64,000 bases of DNA from Haliotis asinina (lineage: Eukaryota; Mollusca; Gastropoda; Lepetellida; Haliotidae), in NCBI RefSeq assembly GCF_037392515.1, contig NC_090288.1, forward strand, positions 54,793,673 to 54,857,672. Reading direction: 5' to 3'. A program made the position numbers and the translations under genes. The notes under the pieces were generated by a model, which made no database searches, was not told the origin of the DNA, and saw only the letters and a list, made by a program, of their open reading frames with translations. Within the stretch, counting starts at the first letter, position 1; every line of letters begins with the position of its first letter. Shown in pieces: positions 1 through 11,957 of the stretch.

Positions 1-2300
1 ATTACTATAGAAAATAGTTCAAGAAACATTATGAAAGTATTCATAGTGTATCGTGCAACCATACTGACATTTTTATATATTGTTAGGTTATTTTCTAGGT
101 TTTAGATTTATTTGAATTGCTATTGTTGAGGTCGTCACATAAATTCACTTGTGAGGACATGAGACAGAATCGACATGTTTGAGCATAATGTGTAACTGAA
201 TTGTATTGTTTATAGTTATTCGCGTATGATTAAACATTCAAAACAAATGAAAGCGCAAAACTCCCATTTTTATTAGACATCTTTGCCAAAAGAGATTTCG
301 ATTGAACGATTACGATAATGTTAAGACACGTAATTTATCTGTCAATCACGATAGTGATGACACCATATGTTATAGCGCATCCTACACCACTGATATCACA
401 TATCACAAACACACGCAAAGGCAAATAAACATTCACCTAAAAATCGAAAAGACCAATACCAAAGATATCTTTTCACAAAAGAGAGTAAATCCTGTTACAA
501 TAATGTTAGTGATATTGATTTTGGAACTATTTTTATGTATTTATGTATATTTTCATGATTGGAATAATAAATAACAATAATAATACGTAAACAAACAATG
601 TCTTGTCATTTTGACAAAACCCTGGTTGCACATGATGCTTATGGCGTTAATTCCGGGAAATGTTCGAGAATAATGAAGAGTAATGTTAAAAAATTACTTT
701 TCAAAGGTTTTGTCCGGTGTTTCCTGTGGTAGATATAATAATATATAATCTATAATTAGATAAATACACTCTTCTGATGGTATTTATGTCCACCGACAGA
801 CTACCACCCTCCTGTATTTTTCTACGTGTAAAGTCAAGATTTCGAATGGTGCAACTCCCTACTCTAGTTTAATGCAAACACCCCGACAGTTACATTGACC
901 GTTTGTTCCTCCTCACCTGTTGTGGTCAGTTTAAGACAACACAGGTCAGTGCCCGGTATTGTCTCTTGACCAACACAAGTGTTCCATGGATAGATCGTTC
1001 ATCGTGGACAGGTATTAGGCACCCACTTTCTGACATTTCGCTAAGTCAGTCAATATTAGGAAGTCGAGATTTTACAAACATTTTGATGAAGTCAAGGCAA
1101 CACGGCTACTTGGAATGATGACCCAGAGTCAGGTATCATCTGTGTCATTGACAACATCATAAAAACCTTGACACACGTATCGATTTTAGATTAAATCAAT
1201 TATTGCCAAATTCTCAGCTTAACTCCACAGCTGTTGAAGTCTCCATCAAAACAGATGGAATTTGACCAAGCAGACTTGGTCAATTTTGAACTTTCACGAT
1301 GAATTTCTTATTTGTGATTAGCTGGGGCACTGTTTATTGAGGATTAATCAAAACCGTAAACTGTTCGTGTTTTGGGATTGCTTTCTTCGGTATTGTCAAA
1401 TTTTGGCTTTTCAAGCTAATGGTTGTCCATTTAAGGATAAACATTTTTCGGAGTTGATACAGAAAATAACCCCAGCTCTACTTGGAACCAATGACTTAAA
1501 TAGTTCTGAAAATATGGAAAGACTGCAAGTTGTATTTTTAGACCTGAAAACTTTCTGTGAGGTAACCACGTTCAGACGATGAACTCAAAAGTTATTTACA
1601 CTACCTTTACACGTTAAACATCACTGTAGTACCTGTTGGGGAATTGCATCGTGACTGACAACATTCGTTTCAAAATGTAGGCGATATTTGCATTATCCTT
1701 GAAGAAAAAAGAGACACAGTTCTTCTTTCAGTTCTCAGAGGAGATGGGGTGTGGGGGTGGGGCATGTTTATGAAACAACACCATTGAAAAATACTTCTTA
1801 TTGTGATACTCAGCAGGTTTCTAAAATAAAGAAGACTACAAAAGAACAAGTTTTGACATGATAAAGGTCTGTTCAAGGCTGTGTTCAGAAGTGTTTGACG
1901 GACAATTACAAATTAACTGGTAAGTAATAATAAAATAAAAGACGAGATAGGACGAACTGGGTAAAAATCAATCCTAATGTTTTGATTTGGATAAACAAGT
2001 TCTCGTATATTTGGTCGCAATACAGGTGTTCGGTTATAAGGTATCTAGGTAATGCTCTCTGAAGTGATGTCAATGATGACCAAATGCAATTGACTATAAG
2101 GAAAGATTCACCTTCTGTCATCACAATAAGGCGTTGCATGAGCGACTGGTGAGTGTGCATTTCTCAAAGCAAGCTGTACAGCGATCTCCAGTGGGATTCA
2201 CAGGATGTACAAAATTCAAAGCCACTCACCCTAAAGCGTCCATAATGGAAACTTGCGCTTGATAAATAAATTATAAACATATAATCAATACATTAAACTC
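1..2300. other. AT-rich intergenic DNA, no gene seen
   Basis: No open frame here has family resemblance or convincing coding character. The longest, about 90 codons near 302-574, starts only with TTG and is low in complexity apart from a hydrophobic C-terminal stretch. No RNA gene or clear repeat boundary was found. Confidence 0.5.
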
Positions 2301-2304
2301 GAAT

Positions 2305-2372
2305 AAGCCTTTATTTGTTTTGTTTTTGTTTTTGTTTTTTTTGTTTTTGTTTTTTTGTTTTGGTTTTTTTTG
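2305..2372. repeat. T-rich simple repeat, TTTTTG-like
   Basis: An irregular run of T tracts of 3 to 8 bases separated by single or double G. It lies 150 bp before a minus-strand SINE copy and may be a degraded poly(A)/simple-repeat tail on the minus strand. Confidence 0.7.
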
Positions 2373-2514
2373 CTTGTTTCATGTCATTTTCAAACATGAA
2401 TAGCAACATTTTCACGTTTCAGTGTAAATGGATTTGAACTCGAGTTCGATGAAACGCGGCTTAGAAATGCGCAGACAATATTGCAATCATGCGTATTAGA
2501 TAACAAAGGACTTT

Positions 2515-2740
2515 TATGGCGAAGACCCGGCTAGAATTAATCTCGTCGCTTGTCGTAAAAGGCGACTAACGGAATCGGGTGATCAGACTCGCTGACTGGG
2601 TTGATACATGTCATCGGTTCCCAATTGCGTAGGTCGATGCTCATGTTGTTGATCACTGGATTGTCAGGCCCAGATTCGATTATTTACAGAACGCCGTCAT
2701 AGAGCTGGAATATTGCTGAGTGCGGCGTAAACAACAACCA
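2515..2740 (-). repeat. SINE copy (abalone-type, about 260-bp family), minus strand
   Basis: The plus strand reads as the reverse complement of the family seen almost intact at 47,358-47,624. Shared blocks include ggcgactaacgg, atcggttcccaattgcg, gatcactggattgtc and tattgctgagtgcggcgtaa. The copy is diverged, and its tail runs into acaacaacca instead of the usual ctcactcactcac. Confidence 0.8.
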
Positions 2741-3260
2741 AGCCACAGAAAGCGTATATAACAAGCGAAAACAACAATATGGTATTATATCTTAACACTA
2801 AATATGTACTTATAAGTACGTACATAAAAAAGTATATATATATTCGTTAATCATTCCAAAACGAAATCTCTTATATGCCTCTTCAAGGACATCATTGCCA
2901 TTCCTGTGCGTACGCATTAACAAAATATTCCCGCTGTTGTATGTGCAAATATGACAGAAGCAAGCTCAAGATCTTTATTTGAGACTTTCTTTGTTAATAC
3001 AAACGCATAGTTTTCCTGCACAGAACATCTGTGAGAATATTTTGATCTACAAAAAAATGATTGTGTAAACTGACTTCATTTGGATACCTTTTTCCAACTT
3101 TTTACATCTCGATCAAAATGGAAGCCGCGAAAGACACCATCCTCATCCCGTTCTCAAGGATGACCATCTAGACTGTCTTGATAAGGAAAGAGTATTTGAA
3201 GTGTGTGGCACGTTTGATAGGATTGATAAAGCGAAAGTAATATATTTATACATAGAAATG
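2741..3260. other. Intergenic, nothing recognised
   Basis: AT-rich DNA with short TATA/TACG alternations around 2,800-2,840. No coding frame or repeat could be supported. Confidence 0.4.
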
Positions 3261-3261
3261 A

Positions 3262-3415
3262 ACTGGCATCCCATCAGTTTCATACATGACAAGGGTTACA
3301 CGCCGAATACTGGGGTTCAAATCCGGAATTGGGAACAATGTGTGAAGCCCATTTCTGGTGTCTCCCGCCGCGATATTGCTGGAATATTGCGGCGTAAAAC
3401 TCACTCACTCATGCA
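3262..3415 (+). repeat. tRNA-derived SINE fragment with B-box
   Basis: It contains ggttcaaatcc, matching the tRNA B-box promoter consensus GGTTCRANTCC, followed by ggaacaatgtgtgaagccc, atttctggtgtc and a tail of tattgctggaatattgc and ggcgtaaaactcactcactc. The same head, with an A-box-like stretch, occurs in reverse at 61,432-61,530. The 3' tail resembles the end of the other SINE family in this window. The A-box side is degraded in this copy. Confidence 0.7.
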
Positions 3416-4510
3416 TGACCAAAACAGACCAGTCAAGACGAAAATTATCGGTCTTTCTTTTCACCTCTTTCTTTACGCCTCCCTGGTAATAGAAAACTAC
3501 ACACCACGCTGTTCCGGTTGCATACTCGGGTGCGCATGATGACCTTGAGTTGAATAATTTCCAAGTTATCAAAGGCCTTAATGAGAGCAAATGGGATTTT
3601 TTCAAGCCTCGATAAAACAGAAAACATTGTCAGATTAAAGTGAAAACATTAAGATAGAACAACGATTGCGTTTCTTCAGCTTCAACAAATGTCATCGGTG
3701 TTTGAATAACCCGTTAGGTTTATGGTCTAACGCCCAAGGACGACTTTAATTTTACAGGAGTTTCGTAACGATTTTACTCCATGGCAGGCCAACATTTTCT
3801 AACGTTTCGCTAACATTTAAAACTCTCGGCAAATTTTAAGAAGCTTAGCTCAGGTTTGGTGGAAATGTCCCACCTGGTCCGCAACAAACAGCTCGATACG
3901 AAGATTCTTGATGGTTGGACTTGGGACTGAAGTTCAGAACGCGGTCAATTTCATGTCTAAATTTAAATCAAGTCTATGTTATTTAATTTAGAGTTAAATC
4001 ATATTATACTGTATGAATAATATTTTAATAATGTTTTGATCCACTGCTGTGCAGCACATGTGACAAGACTCCACATGAGGCAGCAGTGATGACAGACATG
4101 ATATTGTGAAGGAGAGTTATGGCTGCGATGAAAGTAAGACCTCGGTGAGACGGCCTTTACACTGCATCTAAGCTTGGTCAAGGAAGCGCAGCACCAGCTT
4201 GTTTGTATAGATCCTTGTGCTAAACCAGTTTTGTCTCCCAACTAAGACCATAAGAATTACCCTGAAAGAAACGAGTAAATATGACATATATTAGATACAA
4301 AAAGGGTATTTAAAATGTTTGACGTCAAGGGAGATAATCAACAACGTGATAATGCTACCAGATTTCTGAATGGTGATAACGTGTTGAAGGTCAGATCTAG
4401 CATTTTTACATTTATTTTTCATTTTTCTGATACAAAATATTCAAATTTCAATCTTTGATGAACAGGATAGAGGAAATATGGAAACTGCTAATACAAAGAT
4501 CAGCAAGAGG
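3416..4510. other. Intergenic, nothing recognised
   Basis: Several short frames overlap on both strands with no conserved motif. No repeat boundary was found. Confidence 0.4.
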
Positions 4511-4519
4511 GTATTTATT

Positions 4520-4524
4520 CACAC

Positions 4525-4580
<56 letters not shown>
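4520..4580. repeat. (CA)n microsatellite
   Basis: About 30 CA units with one G interruption near the start (acacgcacac). It produces artificial His-Thr or Cys-Val open frames on both strands. Confidence 0.95.
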
Positions 4581-4582
<2 letters not shown>

Positions 4583-4742
4583 CCCCACCCAACAAACCTG
4601 CACCACATCCATTTTTCCCTTTTTCACTACTGTCATTCCTAATTGCCAGTTATTCATCAACACATTTGTCACCATGTTGTCTTTAATCCCAGAGTAAACT
4701 GTTTCGGTAGATATTCATTGACTTTATGATTTGCTTGTTTGT

Positions 4743-4905
4743 TTTTTAACATCACACACGGCAATATTCCAAATAGTCGAATGTGGACAAGACAAACCAG
4801 TGATCGATCCGGTGAAATGCATCAGCCAAGTCAGCGAGTCTGACCACCCGAGGATAGGTCGCTGAAAATCAATTCTAACCCAGATCTTCACAGGTAGACA
4901 GGCAT
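4743..4905 (+). repeat. Diverged, internally deleted SINE copy
   Basis: Recognisable pieces of the abalone-type SINE in plus orientation: ggcaatattccaaatagtcg, gccaagtcagcgagtctgac, caccc, and a tail of tcaattctaacccagatctt. The stretch between the 5' block and the gccaagtcagcgag block is shortened relative to 47,358-47,624. Confidence 0.6.
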
Positions 4906-6455
4906 GGGTTACTGAAAACTAACGGGTAGTTCACGTTAATAATGCACTGTGATAACCAAACGTTTTGCAGAATACGCTGAATTGGAGTAACATTTGACCA
5001 TACTGAACATCAGTCGAATGCCACACTCCTTTGTATGAAATTCCTTGGTTCATGAGGTACCCTGTGGATGTTTGAAATGGAATCGTGACTGCCGCAGAAA
5101 TATTCAAATTTCATATTTCTCGCATCAAACAATAACGTCCAAACGACTTTGCATGCCGACACGAGACAGCATAAGTTTTCATAATCTAGAGTTTGCATTT
5201 GTCATATGTGTGCAAAGCTTTTAAGGACAAGATAAAAGCTTAGGTGTTTCTTTTGAATGCGTTGAGATTGAACTTTGATAGTAACAGGTAATGTAAGGCT
5301 GACGACACTCAGTCGTATCTGGGCACACAGCGCAAAGAGCACTGAAGCGTTCCATGAAATACTGGATGTCAGTTCAATGAGTGAGTATTGGTTCCTGCCA
5401 GTTTGGTCAGTGTTTGTGTTGCCCCAGTTGTTATGTGTGTCTGGTGTGAATGCTGCGTGTGTGCCTTTGTGTGTCCTCTGTGTGCGTGTGTCTGTACGTG
5501 CGTTTGCTTAGGCTTTAGAATTCCAAAGAATAAGGTTATAATAAGGCGAATCTGTGACAGAACCAAGATCGCAGGAACTTCCGTGGTGGTAATTCAAATA
5601 TCATTTTAGGAAAAGAACATAGCAAAAAAATATTTTGGGACTAACATTAGGAAGCGTAGGTTTCATGTGTTACAATTCTCCACTGATAAATACCTATAAG
5701 GAAATGGGATGGAAATGACATTTTTTAGAAAAAGGAGCCCAAACAAATACAATTTGTAGTGTAAAAAATGTAGTGGAAAGGCGTCAAATGTTAAATTAAG
5801 GAAGAAGGAAATCCTGTAATTGTAGTGATTATTATATTTATTTAATTGTTAACTGATGAAGAAAAAAATATCAAAAGTTGATTTCTATTACTTAAAAAGT
5901 GCACGTCGATACCTGTAAAGGACAGGGCAAACACACCGTGGAAGCGGCGGGCGAGAATCACGATTGCATCCATCACGGCTGTTGTGTGACACGATAGAGA
6001 GTTACACACAGGACCGTGTGGTCAAACATTCGTGTTTCTCTTACACTTAACCAACAATAAATGCCTTCAATATTGTCAACACTTTGCTGTTGTTCAGTTT
6101 CGATTGGGTGCGTTGTACATGCGCTAACGGAGAGGTCACTCAGTGTGACCCAGAAGTGTTTATTCAAGCGGGATTAATTAATTCGCAGTCACACGTTTTG
6201 TTTGCTTGTTAAAGCTCATGTCATGTAGTGTGAGATCGAGTATATATAGATTTCACGTATAATATTTAACATGGAGAGCAAATATTCAAGTGTTTTATGA
6301 ACTTAATGTTGGTGGAAGTATTCGGGAAATTGTTTCTCAACGCAAAAGTATTTTCAATATGATCGAAAAAGAAGTTCAACACATATGTACCATTCGGTTG
6401 GTGTTTTTGTTGAATTTATTATTTATAATTACATAAATACTATATATTACTGATA
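4906..6455. other. Intergenic; GT-rich stretch near 5,400-5,515
   Basis: The only compositional feature is an imperfect TGTG-rich run around 5,410-5,515, which opens several small overlapping frames. No gene or named repeat could be supported. Confidence 0.4.
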
Positions 6456-6459
6456 TACT

Positions 6460-6720
6460 TAACACCCGGTGTTATTCGGTCATGGGAGGATTCCATGACT
6501 GAAATATGTAACACCCGGCGTTAGTAGTTCAAAGGAGCACTTAGCACTACGTACCGATACACCCAGTGTGCCTCTTTAACACCCAGTGTGTCTCTTTTTA
6601 CACAGTGTACCGTCAGTTATGTACATAACACCTGGTGCCATTCGTTCTACAAGGGGTGACTGAAACATTTAGCAGCTGGTGTTACTCGTTCAAGGGACGA
6701 TGTTACTCGTTCTCAATGCC
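6460..6720. repeat. Degenerate tandem repeat built on a palindromic core
   Basis: The core aacacccggtgtt (6,461-6,473) is a 13-bp palindrome with a central base. It recurs in varied form at 6,510-6,522, about 6,559-6,570, 6,578-6,590, 6,627-6,639 and 6,671-6,683. It is often followed by ttattcggtc, ttactcgttc or similar. Spacing is irregular, from about 19 to 49 bp. Confidence 0.65.
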
Positions 6721-7239
6721 TATTGTCATGCGATGAAGTCAAATTTGATATGTTCTCTCTGTAAGTTTGAAATTACTTGTTTTCAGGAATTGGCACTTTT
6801 TTTTGTTTACAATCGTTTATCATATTCGTGTACCCACGGTTCTTTGTGATGTATATATGAAAATGTCTTTATGCTGTTATTGCTTTAAAAGGAAATCGTG
6901 GTCGTGTGTATATTCTTTGCTACTGTAGTGCACTTAACCTTCAATCAAATCAGGTTTGTGGACAGGTAAAAACACGCTTCTCACGAACACCAGTGAGTCG
7001 TGAGAGAAGGTGTTATGTATTTGTTGCTAAATGTTATTTAGGTAAAAAATGCTTTACTACACACTTGGTCGAACGTGACTCTCTGTGGCACTGCTGGAGA
7101 ACATGATGGCGTTCATTGTAGCCTTGACTTTAGAAGACGAATTGCAGCAGTGCCCCTAAGGTTGAATAGTAGAGTTTGCAATAGCTGCATAGACCCAGTG
7201 ACGGTTGTACGCATGATATACATATGTACCTCCCTGTGC

Positions 7240-7530
7240 TGTACTATCTTCACAGTGTACTGGGTGATGGTTCCCGCATTTTGAGCTCTAACAATCTTTT
7301 TTGAACTTCTCTTAACATGTTTTTCATGAAGTACGTTGAATATATTGTCAGCGGGTGGGCGTGAGAGTTAAGTAGATATGTTTGGATGCTTGTCTAATTT
7401 TTGAATGAATATTACACATTTTTATTTTCATGTCCTTTCCTTAACACTAACATATTATTCAAGGTTATAAGGACATGATAATTTTAGAAAAAAAACATTT
7501 AACATTAAAGAAAGTAAGTACCCACCTTGT
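7240..7530 (+). repeat. Diverged dispersed repeat, copy 1
   Basis: Aligns by eye with 9,220-9,480. Shared order of blocks: tcttcacagtgt, ttgaacttct, ttaacatg, tacgttg or cacgttg, a tatgttt-rich part, gcttgtct, tgaatatta and cacatt, then an A-rich part and attaaag. No coding frame is shared. Family unknown. Confidence 0.5.
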
Positions 7531-7539
7531 TGGTGCTTA

Positions 7540-7915
7540 AACTTGTAACAAACAAGACACTTTCTACATCTACTTCTCCAAGGTGTTCTAACGTGTATGA
7601 TTACAAAGTTCACAATTTTACTTCCACGTGCCTCCCAAAGTCTTGCAGTTTGTGTGGTATTTATATCCGCTTGTGATAAATGTCTCGATTTCCCCCATAG
7701 AAGCGAATACAGCAGAAGCCATTTTAAAGAACGACTTCATTAACTGAAACACCACCCTGTTTATACATGTTGTTGAATTGTTTAGTTAAACGATTGGTCA
7801 ATTTGTAAAGTCATATTGTCACCCGTATCAGTACTTATTTGAGACCATACAGATACTTCTTCTAAAATACTAATTACAGTCCTGTTTTTGTGCTGATATA
7901 GTTAATCTGAAAGAA
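7540..7915. other. Intergenic, nothing recognised
   Basis: No supported gene, repeat or RNA. Confidence 0.4.
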
Positions 7916-7917
7916 TT

Positions 7918-8000
7918 GTCCTGTCCGGACTCGACTATGTACAGATTACCACCAAATAGTATGGCTGTTGCAGCTGATGTCGTTAACAAACAAACAATAA
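7918..8000 (-). repeat. SINE 3' fragment, minus strand
   Basis: It reads tccggactcgactatgtaca, then gattaccaccaaatag and gttaacaaacaaacaa. This is a mutated version of the end of the abalone-type SINE (tccagactcgattatttaca, then the ccgccatatagctgg region and the tail). Only about 80 bp remain. Confidence 0.55.
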
Positions 8001-8970
8001 ACAAAAACTGTCATGGAATATTGACTTGAGTAATATGAAAAAATAGCTCGAGCTATATTTCTTTTAAGGTATACACAGTTTGCAAAACAGCCACTGGTCC
8101 GTTAGTCCGTGGCTAGAAAAAATCCAGTCGGGGCCAGTAATTCTCCACTGTCACTAGCTCTACTGGCTGGTGAATTTTCATGTGGTCGTTTTGAAAATAT
8201 ATAACTGTCTCCGACATGCCAAGCTATAATACACTTTAAAATCACGATTATGGCCTGATAAAATGGTTTATCATATTAGCAGTTTAACGATGAAATCCAT
8301 GTCTACATTCAGATTTGGGCTTGTGAATTAATTTGTTGGCTAGAAACTTTCGCATCTTGACACAATGTGTTGGCAAGGTACGCTGACCGCTGGCTAGTGT
8401 CCTATCTGATTCATCGGTGACGTTATGTGGCCAGTTTGTCGAGAATCCCAAAAGTCAACACTGGAAGACGCGTGACCACTCAGTTGATCACATGCAAACA
8501 TTTCCAGATGTGGACACTGGATGAACCAGCGCCATTTACCTGTATGTACACCTGTAGACATACGAAATCCTCGTCATTAACAAACTGACATAGGTATTCT
8601 TCCGACAGACAAATAGGTAATGAGACGTCGCTCGTGACGTCGTCCATGTTGCGCTGCCAACGTCGACAGAGTCTGCGACGTTGGACGTCAGGAGATGACC
8701 AATATCGACGTCAGTAAACATTAACTTATTACACGTTGACCAAGGTCAAGTGTCGAGTGTCACGCAGTCCGTGGTAAGAGATCCTGTTATAGGCAGTATG
8801 AGTGTTGTGGTTGTATTGTAAAGCATATGGACACACAGGCCTTAACCGTATGTTGTGGCACTACACAGAAGCGAGATGTGTCTAGGGTGGTTGAAATAGG
8901 CCTTTTAAATAAATTTGGACCAATGCAATAACTGACTGGGGTGAAAGTCATGAGAAACGTCTACCCCAGT
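8001..8970. other. Intergenic, nothing recognised
   Basis: Contains a GC-richer patch with several cgtc or acgt words near 8,620-8,710. I could not assign it to a promoter or gene. Confidence 0.4.
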
Positions 8971-8974
8971 TTTT

Positions 8975-9150
8975 AGTGAGTGAGTGAATTTTTATGCCGC
9001 ACTTAGGAACATTCCAGCTATATGCCGGCGGTCTGTATATAATCTTTTAGACAATACAGTGATCAGCATCATGAGCATCGCTCTACGCAGCTGGGATGCC
9101 ATGACATCTGGCACACGATCCCATTAGCCCTTTTACGACAGACATGGGTT
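8975..9150 (+). repeat. SINE copy, plus strand, diverged
   Basis: Begins gtgagtgagtgaattttta, then atgccgcacttag, cattccagctatatgccggc, ggtctgtatataatc, catgagcatcgctctacgca and catgggtt. This is the block order of the near-consensus copy at 47,358-47,624. The central part is shortened. Confidence 0.8.
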
Positions 9151-9219
9151 ATAAGGATCTCTCAAATGAAAAATAACGCGTTGTGTTGATGACATACTAA
9201 TCCTTGTCCATCCCATCTC

Positions 9220-9480
9220 AGATGTATCTTCACAGTGTCCAGTATTTGATGCTGACTGCATTCTGAGCCGTCATCATGTTTGTTGAACTTCTGTTAACAT
9301 GTTTGTATGCAGCACGTTGTTTGTATCGTCATAGAGTAGACGTAGATGCTATGTAAACATGTTTTGGAGCTTGTCTTATTTTACATGAATATTATACATT
9401 TTCACATTTCAAAATATTGTTCAGTGTTTTCCTTTTGAAAAGCGTTTAATATTAAAGGAAGTATACATTATACCTACCCA
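9220..9480 (+). repeat. Diverged dispersed repeat, copy 2
   Basis: Counterpart of 7,240-7,530, in the same orientation about 1.95 kb downstream, with many substitutions and small indels. An old local duplication and two insertions of one unrecognised element fit equally well. Confidence 0.5.
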
Positions 9481-10270
9481 GTTGAAACAAGACATCCCTA
9501 TTCACTTAATCAAGAATAATCACTGCAGATTATGAACAATCTAAATCCAAGGTTTGTTGGCATATATTTATAAACTGTATGTTTATGTTTTGAAATTCTC
9601 GTTTATTTCTAGTAATTCTTGTACATTGAAAAGGCTGAATGAGTTAAAGGACCCAATCCCGTTTAACAAAATTTCACAAAACAGTGAGATTTCACCACAC
9701 ACTCCCTTCGTTTACAAGTCCACGTCACTGTGTACACACCGACTTTGACGCAGACGGGATGGTCGTCACCGCTGCAGCGTTTACAATGACGCCGTACAAA
9801 ACACCCCTTCCTTGCGAAATTACAGGATAGATTGTATGTGTCTGTTAGATGTTGATATGAAGGCATGCAAAGAATTGGGATGTGTCCGGGACAAAAAAGA
9901 CCCCAATAGTTCGACGTAAAGGCATTCGTCACAAACGTAGCTTGTGTATTGACAATAGCAGGTGGGTACCCAGTGTGAGCGTACAGTGTCGTTCAGGTCC
10001 ACATTAATACCTATTCAAGACACACATTCTACATATTTAAACATGAATTTTAAAAAGGACAAATAACTTTCCACTTTCAGAAGAAATCTCAGTTAAAAAA
10101 CAGTGTCGATTGAACACTTATTACTTTTATTTAACTATGGAGGTCCAGCGCAAAATAGGTGCCTATTTTATTATATGTTTATCGTACTTCTGTAATCGAT
10201 AGGTTATTGCATGTTATCAAAGGTCTCTGTTCCATGAAACGAAGCCCAAGCTACCAAAACCTATGATGGT
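9481..10270. other. Intergenic, nothing recognised
   Basis: The overlapping short frames near 9,663-10,002 (minus strand) are Cys-rich but contain no recognisable domain. I do not call them genes. Confidence 0.4.
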
Positions 10271-10274
10271 CGCT

Positions 10275-10505
10275 TGGTTAGCATGTTGTTCTATGCCGCA
10301 CCCAGCAATGTTCTAGATATTTCGCGGTCTGTAAATAATCGAGTCTAGACCTGACAATCCAGCGTTTATCAGCATGAACCTCGATCTACACGGTTGGGAT
10401 TCGATAACATGTGTCAACCAAGTCAGCGAGCATGACCACCCGATCCTTTTGCAATCATCACGGAATACTGAAGTCCAGTTCTAACCCGGATATTGGTGAG
10501 TATGT
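10275..10505 (+). repeat. SINE copy, plus strand, diverged
   Basis: Contains tatgccgcacccagcaatgt, cggtctgtaaataatcgagt, gacaatccagcg, cgatctacacggttgggat, aacatgtgtcaaccaagtca and gcgagcatgaccacccgatc, then ttctaacccggat. The order matches the family consensus. Confidence 0.85.
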
Positions 10506-11678
10506 AAACGTATGGGAACAGCTCTCATTATGCCAGTGACGTGACACTGATGATTACTTCGTGACTGTTTCCAATCTTACTCCACCGGCGTGGATCGTTG
10601 TTCAAAGTATTATCCACTGGTTAGCATGATCCACTCCACTATCTCCCTTTGCTGCGTTAATTTTTATTATTAATACCTTTGTAGTACATGGGTATCTTGA
10701 AAGACACTGCAACATATATAGCCGTCCACACAATCCTCAAAGCCAACACTGGACATATTCTTATCACGCTACTTTGTATTTGCGCAACGCCAGGTAACGA
10801 CCACAAACACATCTTGTTCAAATGAATCAACGGATATATTGCGCAAGTCATGAGTAAGTACAACTGTCACTGTCTCATGACGTGAGCGAAGTATTACACT
10901 GCAATCTGAGCGAACAAAGTCAACTCCTTAACGATGTTAAGCCCACTCTTTGCACAGGGCTATATGCACTCCCGTGGCTTGTTTGGCGCGCATCTCTCGA
11001 CCCCGCTCCTCTGCACTACATACACCAATACACCCCATCGACCCAGCTTTAATATACGAATATAGTACTAACGTTCTGAATATCTACCAAATCTATCCTC
11101 AACTACACAAATACTTTTCAAAAGGTCACTCAACGCCGGTGGCTGAAAGATCTTCCTGATTCCATGACTTGAATGTGCTCAGGCAATTGCTGATGGACGT
11201 TCTTAAGATGATAGGACTGTATCTGCTCTTTGGTTACGTGTTGTCACAGACGTTGACGTTGATTGGACCCTGTGTGTAAAGTTGCAAGCCTTGATCTAGT
11301 TTGTCTAATTGATTGACTTCACTAATTCATACAGGTTAGTTCTGGGGTTGAGGATTGGAAGGTAAACGAAGTTGCAGGTCAGGAGTATTTCTTGTATTTG
11401 TTGTGTAGTAAAAAACAGTCATTTTTTTAAGAAAAAAAAACAAACTCCAAAACAAACAAATCAATATTGCATAACTTCTTTATGTGGCATTTGAGATTTG
11501 GGTACGACAAGGAAGAAGGTATATGGATTAAAACTTCTTCATCACAGTGGGTGCGGCGTGTCGGTGTATACGCTAAAGCTGCACCAAATGTTATCACCTA
11601 CAACGAAATGTCACATCTCTATGAAAAAAAGTTTGCCAATCCTTAAAATCAAGGAGCCGTCACAGGATATGTTCGCAG
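10506..11678. other. Intergenic, nothing recognised
   Basis: AT-rich with a poly-A patch near 11,425-11,460. No supported gene. Confidence 0.4.
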
Positions 11679-11743
11679 CCCTAACCTAATCCTAACCCTA
11701 ACACTAACATAATCCAACCCAACCCTGATCCTAATGCTAATCC
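11679..11743. repeat. Degenerate telomere-like CCTAA repeat
   Basis: Variants of ccctaa follow one another (ccctaacctaatcctaaccc, then taacactaacat, aatccaacccaaccctgatc, ctaatgctaatcc). Metazoan telomeres including molluscan ones are TTAGGG, so this resembles a decayed interstitial telomeric tract. A chance CT/AA-rich minisatellite is also possible. Confidence 0.5.
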
Positions 11744-11831
11744 TTTGATTATCATTTGCTTTCTGTAGCATTTGCCTTTTTGTAGAACACGTTAAACTTA
11801 CGAGAACTGACAAATAAAATACAATCACCTC

Positions 11832-11957
<126 letters not shown>

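Noticed and set aside
302-574. 90-codon frame with a hydrophobic C-terminus
   Set aside because: No ATG at the start, low-complexity AT-rich composition, no recognised domain.
4448-4697. Open frames of His-Thr and Cys-Val across the CA repeat
   Set aside because: Produced by the microsatellite.
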